Made by a program: the position numbers and the translations under genes
Shown: piece by piece, positions 1-8,040 of the stretch
How the letters are laid out: each line of letters starts with the position of its first letter
Numbering within the stretch: position 1 is the stretch's first letter
Source: Deltaproteobacteria bacterium
GTDB taxonomy: Bacteria; Desulfobacterota; Dissulfuribacteria; Dissulfuribacterales; S140-46
NCBI GenBank assembly: GCA_015491585.1
Contig: WFVQ01000094.1
Location: 1 to 15,597 of the forward strand
Direction of reading: 5' to 3'
DNA length: 15,597 bases
The notes under the pieces: model-generated
The model's database searches: none
What the model saw: the letters and a program-made list of their open reading frames with translations, nothing else
Told to the model about the DNA's origin: nothing

Positions 1-12
1 GAGGCTTCCTGT

Positions 13-24
13 TCCTGTACAGGA
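13..24. repeat. 12-bp perfect palindrome downstream of glmM
   Basis: TCCTGTACAGGA reads the same on both strands. It sits in the 59 bases after the glmM stop, which otherwise contain no gene I can recognise. As RNA it could form only a 4-bp stem with a 4-base loop and no U-tract follows, so it is a poor intrinsic terminator. A protein-binding operator is possible, but one short palindrome can easily arise by chance. Confidence 0.3.
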
Positions 25-59
25 TAGGTATATTCGATTGATGGGCGACCGCTCCTGCG

Positions 60-1418
60 CTACCCTGTCTCGACCGCTGACGATATGTGCTCTCCGATCT
101 CACGGGCCATGGTCTCTATGAGGGAACCGTCCTCTCCCTCGACCATCACCCGCATGAGCGGCTCTGTACCAGAGGGCCTTATCAGGATTCTACCGCGCCC
201 CTTCAGCCGCTCCTCCATTGCTCGAACCAGTTTGTCCAGGCCTGGTATCTCCTCCGGACCGCAGCGGCGGCATAGCCGGACGTTGTGGAGCACCTGAGGG
301 AACCTATCCATGATGGTGGCCAGCTCTGAGAGTGGACGGCCGGTGTCCTGCATAACCGCCAGAAGCTGAAGCGCCGCCAGTATCCCATCACCGGTGGTTA
401 TATGGTCGAGGAATATGAGATGACCCGACTGCTCACCCCCGAAGTTGTAGCCATGACTCCTCATGGCCTCGACAACGTACCTGTCCCCCACGTTGGTGCG
501 CACGAGCCTGGCCCCCATGCGCTCCAAGGCCACCTCCAGCCCCATGTTGCTCATGACCGTGGCGACCACTGTCTTCTTCCTCAGCCGCTCGTGCTCAAGG
601 AGACTCTTGGCGCAGATGGCCATGATCTGGTCGCCGTCGATTATGTTTCCCTTCTCGTCCACCACGATGACCCTGTCACCGTCTCCGTCGAAGGCTATGC
701 CCATGTCGGCCCCCTGCTCCTGGACCAGCCCGCTGATCATTTCGGGATGCAGGGCGCCACATCCATCGTTTATGTTGATCCCGTTGGGCTCCACGCCCAC
801 CTTGACGATCTCGGCCCCCAACTCCTCGAAGACCGCGGGAGCGACCCTGTAGGTGGCGCCGTTAGCGCAATCCACTACTATCTTTAAGCCGTCCAGGCTG
901 AAATGGGCCGGAAAGGTGTTCTTCAGGAAGACTATATAACGCCCCCTGGCGTCCTCGATCCTGAAGGCCTTTCCCACCCCCTCGCCAGTAGGCTGCGCCT
1001 CAGCCAGGGAGGGATCGTCCATTATCGCCTCTATTTTCTCCTCAGTGTCATCTGGAAGCTTGAACCCATCTGACGAGAAGACCTTTATCCCGTTGTCGTG
1101 GAAGGGGTTGTGGGAGGCGGAGATCACGATCCCAGCATCCGCCCTCATGCTCGAAGTCAGGAACGCTATGGCCGGCGTGGGCATCGGCCCCACCAAGAAG
1201 ACGTCCACGCCCATGGAGCAGACGCCAGCGGCCAGGGCGTTCTCAAACATATAACACGACACCCTCGTGTCCTTTCCTATGAGGATGCGCCTGTGGCGCC
1301 CCCTTCCATTCCTGAGCAGATATGCAACCGCGCGGCCGATCTTCAGGGCCACGTCAGGAGTCATGGGATGGACATTGGCCACCCCCCTAACACCGTCGGT
1401 GCCGAACAGTTTCCTCAT
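60..1418 (-). CDS. glmM: Phosphoglucosamine mutase GlmM
   Basis: GlmM interconverts glucosamine-6-phosphate and glucosamine-1-phosphate in the cytoplasm, on the way to UDP-GlcNAc for peptidoglycan and lipopolysaccharide. All hallmarks of the alpha-D-phosphohexomutase family are visible. The N-terminal FGTDGVRG is at residues 5-12 and the phosphoserine loop SASHNP at 100-105, with Ser102 as the phosphorylated residue. The metal loop DGDGDR is at 244-249, the sugar-binding GEQSGH at 328-333 and the phosphate-binding RPSGTEP at 414-420. The frame is open to 1475, but I place the start at the ATG ending at 1418. It gives the usual MRKLFGTDG N-terminus and 452 residues, normal for the family, and has an AAGGTG ribosome site 8 nt upstream. 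With this start the gene lies 13 bp behind cdaR instead of overlapping it. It is the last gene of the cdaA-cdaR-glmM trio. In Firmicutes GlmM binds and inhibits CdaA; whether that holds here is inference. Confidence 0.96.
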   Translation of the reverse strand: MRKLFGTDGVRGVANVHPMTPDVALKIGRAVAYLLRNGRGRHRRILIGKDTRVSCYMFENALAAGVCSMGVDVFLVGPMPTPAIAFLTSSMRADAGIVISASHNPFHDNGIKVFSSDGFKLPDDTEEKIEAIMDDPSLAEAQPTGEGVGKAFRIEDARGRYIVFLKNTFPAHFSLDGLKIVVDCANGATYRVAPAVFEELGAEIVKVGVEPNGININDGCGALHPEMISGLVQEQGADMGIAFDGDGDRVIVVDEKGNIIDGDQIMAICAKSLLEHERLRKKTVVATVMSNMGLEVALERMGARLVRTNVGDRYVVEAMRSHGYNFGGEQSGHLIFLDHITTGDGILAALQLLAVMQDTGRPLSELATIMDRFPQVLHNVRLCRRCGPEEIPGLDKLVRAMEERLKGRGRILIRPSGTEPLMRVMVEGEDGSLIETMAREIGEHISSAVETG

Positions 1419-1431
1419 CTCGCATTCACCT

Positions 1432-2418
1432 TCACTGGGAGTCTTCTGCGGCAGTATTATCCGCTGTACCTTCATTCCCGCCCGTATTTTCCAGCCTGGG
1501 CCTCTTCTTGACCTTGGCCTTGACGCTCTCGGGCACCACCTTCACCACCGTCATACCCGGAGGTGGGACTATCCTGAGTGGAAGTCGCTTCAAGCCGCTG
1601 GCATCGGCCGGCACGCCGGAGAGATCCACTGAGACCGAAATATCCTTTGGGTGCAGGCGTTTCAGCTCCACCAAGGGGCCCTTCAACATACAGGTGACCA
1701 CCGGCGGCCACACCCGCTCCACAGCCTTCTTGTCGAACTGCACCGGGACATGGGTAATGCGCTTCTCCCCCTGTATGGGCCGGACGTGCACAGCCACCTG
1801 GACCAGCCCCACGCGCTCGGGCAAGGATATATGGAGCCCCTCGACGTCAAGGGCGGTATCCGCCAGAACGTCCTTGGTGGCGCCCTTCAGGTCTATGGGA
1901 AGTGTCCTGACCTTGTCCAGCGCCTTGATCTCCCTGGCAGGGCCGCTGACCAGCACCTTTTTTGGATTGACCTCCCAGCCGGCGATCTCGTAATAGGGCG
2001 CTACAGTCCCCACTATCACTGGTTCGATCTCCACCGTCTTCTCCAAGAGCCAGTCCAAGACTATCTGAATAGTGGCCGGTTGTATGCGGCGGGTCCTCAC
2101 GCCGCTGGGCAGGGCCAGGCTCTCTGGCGAGAGATGGATTATCATCTCTCCGGCCTTGGCGCCCCTGAGGTCGATCACCTTGGAGAGGCCTTGGAGTGTG
2201 AGGTTCCTCAGCAGATTCCTGGGTCCATAGGCCCTTACCTCTATGTAGGGCGGAGGATCGTTGGCTATGACCATCCGCGGCGGCACGTTCACTATCTCCA
2301 GGGGTATGGAGAGGGTGACCTCGGCCTTCTCCTCGCCCACCACGAAAAACCACAGCAGGACCGCAAACGCCAGGGAGACGAGCTTCAGACCCCAATTTCC
2401 TCCGAGAAGTCCCCTCAT
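1432..2418 (-). CDS. cdaR: CdaR, YbbR-domain regulator of the diadenylate cyclase
   Basis: CdaR is a membrane-anchored protein whose YbbR domains face outward (the periplasm in a Gram-negative cell) and which modulates CdaA activity in Firmicutes. With the start at 2418 the product has 328 residues: one N-terminal membrane helix (about 10-28), then three repeated YbbR-type beta domains at roughly 34-124, 129-213 and 219-305, and a hydrophilic tail rich in Glu, Asn and Asp. Bacillus CdaR has four such domains, so this is a shorter version. The frame is open to 2511, but the ATG ending at 2418 puts MRGLLGGNWGLKLVS directly before the helix, as is usual for YbbR proteins, and leaves 4 bp to the cdaA stop. 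The ribosome site is weak and GGGT-like, so translation may be coupled to cdaA. Assignment rests on domain pattern plus context; individual YbbR domains are poorly conserved. Confidence 0.9.
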   Translation of the reverse strand: MRGLLGGNWGLKLVSLAFAVLLWFFVVGEEKAEVTLSIPLEIVNVPPRMVIANDPPPYIEVRAYGPRNLLRNLTLQGLSKVIDLRGAKAGEMIIHLSPESLALPSGVRTRRIQPATIQIVLDWLLEKTVEIEPVIVGTVAPYYEIAGWEVNPKKVLVSGPAREIKALDKVRTLPIDLKGATKDVLADTALDVEGLHISLPERVGLVQVAVHVRPIQGEKRITHVPVQFDKKAVERVWPPVVTCMLKGPLVELKRLHPKDISVSVDLSGVPADASGLKRLPLRIVPPPGMTVVKVVPESVKAKVKKRPRLENTGGNEGTADNTAAEDSQ

Positions 2419-2422
2419 CACC

Positions 2423-3223
2423 CTACCCCATAAGCCTGAACCGCCACCACGGCCGGTCGCCGTCCTCCATTGCAAGGCCGGTGTGGAGGATGCGGCGCAG
2501 TGTGCCAGCATCTATATCCCTGGTCAACTTGCCGTGGATGGCCACCGATATGCTGCCTGTCTCCTCAGAGACCACCACCGCCATAGCGTCGGTCTGCTCG
2601 GTTATGCCCAAGGCCGCCCGGTGCCTGGTCCCGAGCTGCCTGCTTATATTGGGGTTGGTGGTAAGGGGAAGGACGCTTCCGGCCACCGCCAGCCTGCCCT
2701 TCTGGATTATGACGGCGCCGTCGTGGAGTGGGGTGTTCTTGGCGAATATGGTGCATAGCAGCTCCCTGGAGACCTGGCCGTCTATCACCACGCCTGACTC
2801 GAAATAGTCGGCCAGGCCAACGCTCCGTTCGAAGACCACCAGGGCCCCGGTCTTGGACTCGGCCATAGTGGTAACCGCCTTTGCCACCTCCTCCAGGATC
2901 TGAAAGGTCTTCACCTTCATTTTCAGGAACGGTGTCTGCCCCATCTGGGTAAGCACCCTCCTGATGTCGTCCTGGAACACGATGACTATAAGCAGGAAGA
3001 GGGAGCTGAGGATGGTTCCCAAGAGCCAGTGGAGCGTGAAGAGGCCGAGTTGCCTGGCCACGAAGTAGATCACCGTGATTACGGCCAGCCCGGCGGCCAT
3101 CTGGATGGCGCGAGTCCCCTTTATCAGGAGGATAACCCGGTAGATGATGAAGGCGACGGCAAGGATGTCCACCACGTCCTGCCACCGCAAAACCGGGATG
3201 AAAGAGACCAGCTCGCTCCACAT
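2423..3223 (-). CDS. cdaA: Diadenylate cyclase CdaA (c-di-AMP synthase)
   Basis: CdaA condenses two ATP into cyclic di-AMP, a second messenger tied to potassium, osmotic balance and cell-wall state. The 266-residue product has three N-terminal membrane helices (about 17-35, 40-57 and 62-84), a short linker helix and a cytoplasmic DAC (DisA_N) domain. Both catalytic signatures are intact: LHDGA at 166-170, with the DGA that positions ATP and metal, and GTRHRAA at 198-204, with the RHR motif. Length and layout match CdaA (DacA/YbbP) rather than DisA or CdaS. It begins 11 bp after the folP stop with only a weak AGGT upstream of its ATG, suggesting translational coupling. The immediately following cdaR and glmM are the classic partners of this cyclase class. 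No c-di-AMP phosphodiesterase or target is visible in the window. Confidence 0.96.
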   Translation of the reverse strand: MWSELVSFIPVLRWQDVVDILAVAFIIYRVILLIKGTRAIQMAAGLAVITVIYFVARQLGLFTLHWLLGTILSSLFLLIVIVFQDDIRRVLTQMGQTPFLKMKVKTFQILEEVAKAVTTMAESKTGALVVFERSVGLADYFESGVVIDGQVSRELLCTIFAKNTPLHDGAVIIQKGRLAVAGSVLPLTTNPNISRQLGTRHRAALGITEQTDAMAVVVSEETGSISVAIHGKLTRDIDAGTLRRILHTGLAMEDGDRPWWRFRLMG

Positions 3224-3234
3224 GACGAAAACCG

Positions 3235-4071
3235 CTACCTGTGGATAGCGTCGGCGATCCTCACCGCCTGGACCGCGTATTCCACGTTGTGCACCCGAAC
3301 CACGTCGGCCCCGGCGGCAGCGGCGAGCGCCACCACCGCAGCCGTCCCAACATCTCTATCGGCAGGACGCTCCACGCCCGTTACCGCACCGATGAACGCC
3401 TTCCTGGACGGACCGACGAGCAGAGGCATCCCAAGCTCCTTGAATCTGGACAACCTACGCAGGATGGAGAGGTTGTCCTCCAACCTCTTGCCGAAACCTA
3501 TTCCAGGATCGATCCAGATATTTTCAGAGGCGATCCCCTTCTCCCTGGCGAAAGCAGCCCGCTCCTCGAGGAACAGGGCTATCTCCTCCACAGCGTTCTC
3601 ATACACCGGATCCACCTGCATATCCTTTGGAGTGCCCTTCATGTGCATCAACACCACCGGCACCCCCCTGGAGGCGACCAAGGCCGCCATTCCTGGATCG
3701 AAACGGAGGGCGCTCACGTCGTTCACTATGTCCGCTCCGGCATCGAGCGCGGCCTCTGCCACCACTGCCTTGGTGGTGTCCACAGATACCGCCACGGCCA
3801 GCTCCGCCTTGATGGCCTCGATGACCGGTACGACCCTACGGAGTTCTTCGTCGGCGGGAACCGGATCCGAGTACGGCCGGGTGGACTCTCCTCCTATATC
3901 GAGCATGTCAGCCCCGGCGTCAACAAGGGCCCTTGCCTGGGCCAATGCCGACTCCACGGAAGCGAATCTACCGCCGTCAGAAAATGAATCGGGGGTCACG
4001 TTGATGACCCCCATCACGTAGGTCCTGTCTCCCCACGCAAAATCCACCTTATTACCAGAGGCACCGCCCAT
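3235..4071 (-). CDS. folP: Dihydropteroate synthase FolP
   Basis: FolP joins p-aminobenzoate to dihydropterin pyrophosphate in folate synthesis and is the target of sulfonamides. All family blocks are present in its TIM barrel: NVTPDSFSDGG (24-34), GGESTRP (60-66), SVDTTK (96-101), NDVSAL (117-122), HMKGTP (143-148), DPGIGFGK (188-195), GPSRK (220-224) and RVHNVEYA (259-266). The reading frame extends to a TTG at 4080, but the ATG ending at 4071 is preferred. GGAGGTGG lies 9-12 nt upstream, whereas the TTG would be only about 3 nt from that site. The ATG follows the ftsH stop after a single base (TGA-G-ATG), a strong sign of coupling. The product has 278 residues, normal for the family, and nothing suggests a resistance insertion or fusion. 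Confidence 0.96.
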   Translation of the reverse strand: MGGASGNKVDFAWGDRTYVMGVINVTPDSFSDGGRFASVESALAQARALVDAGADMLDIGGESTRPYSDPVPADEELRRVVPVIEAIKAELAVAVSVDTTKAVVAEAALDAGADIVNDVSALRFDPGMAALVASRGVPVVLMHMKGTPKDMQVDPVYENAVEEIALFLEERAAFAREKGIASENIWIDPGIGFGKRLEDNLSILRRLSRFKELGMPLLVGPSRKAFIGAVTGVERPADRDVGTAAVVALAAAAGADVVRVHNVEYAVQAVRIADAIHR

Positions 4072-4072
4072 C

Positions 4073-5896
4073 TCAGGCAACCACCTCCTCGCCCTGTCCC
4101 ACGCCTGAACAGGTGGAGAGAATGCGGTCTATATCGTCGCCGGAAAGGGTCTCGCGGTCCAGGAGCCCCTTGGCGATGTCGTGGAGGCACTGGATGTGGT
4201 CCTCGAGTAGGCGGCGGGCCCTGTTATAACAATCGGTTACGATGCGCCTCACCTCCTCGTCGATCTCCTTAGCGGTCTCCTCGCTGTAATCTTTTACCTG
4301 GCTGAAATCCCTCCCAAGAAAGACGTGTTCCTCCCGCCTTCCAAAGGCCACCGGCCCCAACTTCTCGCTCATGCCCCACTCGCACACCATCTTCCTAGCC
4401 ATGTCGGTAGCGCGCTCGATATCGTTGCCTGCGCCGGTGGTGAACTCGTCCAGGATGAGTTCCTCGGCTATCCTCCCGCCGAGGAGGATAATCAGCCTGT
4501 TGATCAGGTAGCTACGTGAGTAAGTATGCCTGTCCTCTTCGGGGAGTTGCTGGGTCACTCCAAGCGCCCTGCCCCTGGGGATTATGGTGACCTTGTGGAC
4601 TGGGTCGGCTCCTGGGAGCAATTTAGCCAACAGGGTGTGGCCCGCCTCGTGATAGGCCGTGACACGTTTCTCATCGTCGGATAGGATCATGCTCTTCCTC
4701 TCCGCCCCCATGAGCACCTTGTCCTTTGCCTTCTCGAAGTCCTCCATAGTGACCGCCTGCTTGTTGGCGCGGGCAGCGAAGAGCGCTGCCTCGTTGACCA
4801 GATTCTCCAGGTCGGCCCCTGAGAAACCGGGCGTTCCTTTGGCTATGGTCTTGAGATCCACCTCAGGCGCCAGGGCCACCTTCTTGGCATGGACCTTGAG
4901 AATGGCCTCCCTCCCCCTGACATCAGGCACAGGAACTGTGACCTGGCGGTCGAAACGGCCCGGCCTCAAGAGTGCTGGATCCAGCACGTCGGGCCGGTTC
5001 GTTGCGGCTATCACGATCACCCCTTCAGAGGTCTCGAAGCCGTCCATCTCCACAAGGAGCTGGTTTAGGGTCTGTTCCCTCTCGTCGTGGCCGCCACCCA
5101 GCCCGGCACCTCTGTGCCTGCCTACAGCGTCTATCTCGTCGATGAATATGATACACGGGGCGTGTTTCTTGGCCTGGAGGAAGAGATCACGCACCCTGGA
5201 GGCCCCAACGCCCACAAACATCTCCACGAAGTCCGAGCCGCTGATACTGAAGAAAGGAGTACCGGCCTCGCCGGCGATGGCCTTGGCCAGCAGGGTCTTA
5301 CCAGTGCCAGGCGGTCCCACCAGGAGCACGCCCTTTGGGATGCGCCCTCCCAGCTTGGTGAATCTTTGAGGATCCTTGAGGTACTCTATGATCTCGGTCA
5401 GCTCCTCCTTGGCCTCATCGACACCAGCGATATCGTTGAATGTCACGTTGACGTTCTGACTGTTTAGCATCTTGGCGCGGCTGCGCCCGAAGCTCATGGC
5501 CCTGCCCCCGCCTCCCTGCATCTGACGCATGAAGAATATCCATACACCAATGAGCAGGAGCATGGGAAACCAGGAGACAAGGAGCGTTATGTACCAGGGG
5601 GTCTCCTCCTTGGGCTTCACGTAGATCACGACGTCTTTCTCTTTGAGCATCTTGATGAGATCCCCGTCGTTTATGGGGGCCGCGGTCCTGAACGGGGACT
5701 GGTTGACGAACGAGCCCGTTATCTTCTCGCCGTCGAAGACCACCTTGGAGACCTCCCCCTTTTCGATGAACTGGAGAAAATCGGAGTATGCTATCTCAGG
5801 GATCTGGTTTTGGGGCTTGTTGAAGAGATTGAAGAGGAATACCACCACCAGCCCGATCACAAGCCACAAGCTCAGGTTCTTGTAAAAGGTGTTCAA
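4073..5896 (-). CDS. ftsH: ATP-dependent zinc metalloprotease FtsH
   Basis: FtsH is a hexameric inner-membrane AAA+ protease that degrades unassembled membrane proteins and regulators. The 607-residue product has a membrane helix at about 9-27, a periplasmic domain, and a second helix at about 102-122. The AAA module follows, with Walker A GPPGTGKT (194-201), Walker B IIFIDEID (249-256) and the second region of homology around 297-316 with the arginine finger in RPGRFDR. The peptidase has HEAGH (416-420) and the third zinc ligand, probably Asp492 in GNDIERAT. The start codon is TTG: GGAGG stands 6 nt upstream, the N-terminus is typical (NTFYKNLSLWLVIG), and the next in-frame Met falls after the first helix and most of the periplasmic domain. 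It is separated from tilS by 101 bp, the largest gap in this block, and runs straight into folP. Confidence 0.98.
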   Translation of the reverse strand: MNTFYKNLSLWLVIGLVVVFLFNLFNKPQNQIPEIAYSDFLQFIEKGEVSKVVFDGEKITGSFVNQSPFRTAAPINDGDLIKMLKEKDVVIYVKPKEETPWYITLLVSWFPMLLLIGVWIFFMRQMQGGGGRAMSFGRSRAKMLNSQNVNVTFNDIAGVDEAKEELTEIIEYLKDPQRFTKLGGRIPKGVLLVGPPGTGKTLLAKAIAGEAGTPFFSISGSDFVEMFVGVGASRVRDLFLQAKKHAPCIIFIDEIDAVGRHRGAGLGGGHDEREQTLNQLLVEMDGFETSEGVIVIAATNRPDVLDPALLRPGRFDRQVTVPVPDVRGREAILKVHAKKVALAPEVDLKTIAKGTPGFSGADLENLVNEAALFAARANKQAVTMEDFEKAKDKVLMGAERKSMILSDDEKRVTAYHEAGHTLLAKLLPGADPVHKVTIIPRGRALGVTQQLPEEDRHTYSRSYLINRLIILLGGRIAEELILDEFTTGAGNDIERATDMARKMVCEWGMSEKLGPVAFGRREEHVFLGRDFSQVKDYSEETAKEIDEEVRRIVTDCYNRARRLLEDHIQCLHDIAKGLLDRETLSGDDIDRILSTCSGVGQGEEVVA

Positions 5897-5902
5897 GTCA
5901 AA

Positions 5903-5907
5903 CCTCC
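5903..5907 (-). promoter_or_regulatory. Ribosome binding site deciding the TTG start of ftsH
   Basis: On the minus strand GGAGG lies 6 nt before the TTG at 5896-5894. No ATG or GTG in the same frame offers a better start before the first membrane helix, so this site supports a rare TTG start for an essential-type protease. Confidence 0.75.
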
Positions 5908-5934
5908 GGAACGAAAGTGGAGCGCCTCGAACCG

Positions 5935-5949
5935 CGCCGAAGAGCGGCG
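5935..5949. other. Small hairpin in the tilS-ftsH spacer
   Basis: The 101 bp between the tilS stop (5998) and the ftsH start (5896) contain a 5-bp GC stem (CGCCG/CGGCG) with a 5-base loop, in the middle of the presumed ftsH leader. There is no T-tract after it on the minus strand, so it is not a convincing terminator. A -10-like TAGAAT lies at 5970-5965 on the minus strand, but without a recognisable -35 partner. A leader or promoter element is possible but unproven. Confidence 0.25.
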
Positions 5950-5997
5950 GACGTTACCGTGGAAATTCTACAACATAAAGGCATCACGCGAAATAGT

Positions 5998-7452
5998 TTA
6001 CTCGGGATTCGGGACCATTTTTCCGCCCGGGTTGCCTGCGGGGCGCCAGGTCACTGCCAGCACACGCCTGGTGGAATTGGTGATCCTTGCCCAGTGGGCC
6101 ACCTCCACCGAACAGACACAGGCGATCCCACGACCGCTAACGATCAGGGGAAGCCCTCCCCTGACGTGCCTGGGAACCCTGCGCGAGATCATGAATCTCT
6201 TGAGACTGACCTCCGACTCCATGCCCAGGGGCTGGAAACGGTCGCCTGGACGCCTCGCCCTCACAATGAGAGGGAAATGGAGAGACGATGAGTCCAGGTA
6301 CAGCGCCTTTCCAGGGACATAGAGACCGGTACCTCCAGGACGCCCCTCTTCCACATCTCGCTCTTCGAGCAAGAGGCGTCCAGCCCCACCCAAATCCAAT
6401 GGACCGGGGCCATGCACCTCGATCTCCGGCGGCCCCGATTCTCTGTCAAAGGCATCCGGCGTAAAGCCCCCCCATCCATATACGCGCCTGAACCGCCCTC
6501 CTGGAAGATGAACCTCCCCTGACGGCCTCTTGCCCATAACCACGGCGTCAACGGTGTCGAGATGGACCTTGGCCAGCGCGGGCCCGGCGAGCCCCAGGCT
6601 GGCCAGGGCCCTCTTGTAGATCTCCTTTCTCAGCGCGGCTGGATAGGCGGAAACCGCCTCTATGGACAGGCTGGCGCTATGGCCGTCTGTGTCCACGCAC
6701 TCATCGAAAGCCCTGGAAGCAAAGAAGGCCAGGGCCTCCCTGGCCTCGCCCATTACTTCGGCCACGCGGTTCAACGTCCTCACTATGGAGGGATTGAATC
6801 GGCTCTCTATGAGCGGCAGCAGGTCGCGCCGCACCCTGTTCCTCAGATACTTTGGAGAGGTGTTGCTGCTGTCTTCCCGCCACTCCAGGCCGGACCTCCG
6901 CAGGAATGCCTCTATCTCACGCCTCCTGGCGAAGAGGAGAGGCCGCACCACTCTGCTCTGGGACGCGGCTATACCCGAGAGGCCGTCCAACCCGCTTCCC
7001 CTCAACAGCCTCATGATGACCTCCTCGGCCTGGTCGTCTGCGGTGTGGGCGGTTGCGATCAGGTCCAGGGACCTCTCCTCCGCCACATCGCGGAAGAAAC
7101 GGTATCTGGCCTCCCGCGCCGCCTCTTGGAGCGACCGTCCCCGGACTGCCCCACTCTCTCCATCCCTCCAGCGCCCGAGATGGAACTTCAGGCTCAGGGA
7201 GGCCGCAAGGTCCTCGACGAACCGGGCATCAGCCTCGGACTCACTGCCCCTGAGACCGTGATCGAAGTGGGCCACCTCCACGACGAGGTCCCACTGTCCG
7301 GCCAGCGCGGCCAGCAGATGCAGCATGCACACGGAATCGGCCCCTCCCGAGACGCACGCGAGCACACGGTCGCCCCGGGAGATGAGTCCCTTTCTGCGCA
7401 CGAATCCGATCAGGGCGGCAAAGAGGGAATCCTTTATCCTGGATCCTGTCAT
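5998..7452 (-). CDS. tilS: tRNA(Ile)-lysidine synthase TilS
   Basis: TilS attaches lysine to C34 of the CAU-anticodon isoleucine tRNA, changing its decoding from AUG to AUA. The N-terminal PP-loop ATPase domain shows SGGADS (35-40), HFDHGLRG (62-69) and TAHTADDQAEEVIMRLLRG (134-152). The family block EDSSNTSPKYLRNRVR at 193-208 follows. A middle helical region leads to a C-terminal domain at about 395-460, with RPGDRFQPLGM and a conserved LPLIVSGRGI stretch, as in full-length TilS. At 484 residues it is complete and typical in size. The start is the ATG at 7452; its upstream sequence has no strong ribosome site, so coupling to the slyD-type gene 32 bp before it is likely. It heads the conserved tilS-ftsH order found in many bacteria. 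Confidence 0.94.
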   Translation of the reverse strand: MTGSRIKDSLFAALIGFVRRKGLISRGDRVLACVSGGADSVCMLHLLAALAGQWDLVVEVAHFDHGLRGSESEADARFVEDLAASLSLKFHLGRWRDGESGAVRGRSLQEAAREARYRFFRDVAEERSLDLIATAHTADDQAEEVIMRLLRGSGLDGLSGIAASQSRVVRPLLFARRREIEAFLRRSGLEWREDSSNTSPKYLRNRVRRDLLPLIESRFNPSIVRTLNRVAEVMGEAREALAFFASRAFDECVDTDGHSASLSIEAVSAYPAALRKEIYKRALASLGLAGPALAKVHLDTVDAVVMGKRPSGEVHLPGGRFRRVYGWGGFTPDAFDRESGPPEIEVHGPGPLDLGGAGRLLLEERDVEEGRPGGTGLYVPGKALYLDSSSLHFPLIVRARRPGDRFQPLGMESEVSLKRFMISRRVPRHVRGGLPLIVSGRGIACVCSVEVAHWARITNSTRRVLAVTWRPAGNPGGKMVPNPE

Positions 7453-7484
7453 GGGTTGGAGCCGAACCGGCCCCGTCAGCAGGC

Positions 7485-7964
7485 TCAGCCCCCGCCTGAG
7501 TTGCGGTGCATGAGCGCCAGGATGTCCGCTGCCGAGGCCTCCCTGACCTCGTCCACCTTCGCGGACAGGAGAAGTGTTTTGCCGGCGGCCGGATGGTTGA
7601 AATCCGCCACCACCGAGTCGTCCTTGAGCTCCTTGACAATGAAACGCAGAGGGCGGCCGTCAGCCCTGTATTCCAGATATACCTCTCCCTCCTTCAACCG
7701 TTCAGGATAGGAGAGATCGTCCTTGGATATCTCGCTCACCAGCGATGGATCGTACTCCCCATAAGCCTGCTTGGGCGGTATCTCCACCTCGAAGGACTCG
7801 TTCTCCTCCTTGCCGTAGAGGGCCTGCTCCAGGATGGGCAGGACGCGCTCACGGCCGTAGAGGAAACTGGTGGTGAAGGTCCGGTTCAGTTCAGGTGGGG
7901 TCTCCCCATCCTTGACTGAAAGGGTATACTGGACTGTGACTACCTTATCCAACTCTACTCTCAT
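7485..7964 (-). CDS. SlyD-type FKBP peptidyl-prolyl cis-trans isomerase
   Basis: The product is a 159-residue cytoplasmic foldase/chaperone of the FKBP superfamily. The split FKBP core is visible: DKVVTVQYTLSVKDG at 6-20, the ILEQALYGKEENESFEVEIPP segment at about 44-64, and the signature DFNHPAAGKTL at 121-131 (a variant of the usual DLNHPLAGKTL). Between them, at about 66-120, lies an insert of the size of the SlyD IF chaperone domain, beginning AYGEYDPSL. There is no signal peptide. The C-terminus ends in a short HRNSGGG and lacks the His/Cys-rich nickel-binding tail of E. coli SlyD, so a hydrogenase nickel role is not supported. A GGAG site lies 9 nt before the ATG. It is the first minus-strand gene of the left block, divergent from coaE, and so probably the promoter-proximal gene. 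Confidence 0.88.
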   Translation of the reverse strand: MRVELDKVVTVQYTLSVKDGETPPELNRTFTTSFLYGRERVLPILEQALYGKEENESFEVEIPPKQAYGEYDPSLVSEISKDDLSYPERLKEGEVYLEYRADGRPLRFIVKELKDDSVVADFNHPAAGKTLLLSAKVDEVREASAADILALMHRNSGGG

Positions 7965-8040
7965 GGCTGCTCACTCCAAGGGATATATAGGGCCCAGGGC
8001 CTCCGCCCGTCGCCGCCAGCGGGAGAAAGGCCGCGCTGGG

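Noticed and set aside
13..24. Intrinsic terminator after glmM
   Set aside because: The palindrome can form only a 4-bp stem and no run of T follows on the minus strand.
3029..4021. 330-codon plus-strand open frame across cdaA and folP
   Set aside because: It is Ser/Ala/Thr-rich low-complexity sequence produced by reading conserved genes backwards; there is no motif and no ribosome site.
5897..5997. A small RNA or tRNA gene between tilS and ftsH
   Set aside because: There is no cloverleaf, no anticodon arm and no strong terminator; only a 5-bp hairpin and a weak -10-like box are seen.
6562..7710. 382-codon plus-strand open frame across tilS and the slyD-type gene
   Set aside because: It spans two real genes on the opposite strand and its composition shows no domain or membrane pattern; it is a shadow frame.
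7485..7964. Nickel-binding SlyD with a role in hydrogenase maturation
   Set aside because: The C-terminal His/Cys-rich tail is missing and no hydrogenase genes are near; only the isomerase/chaperone domains are supported.
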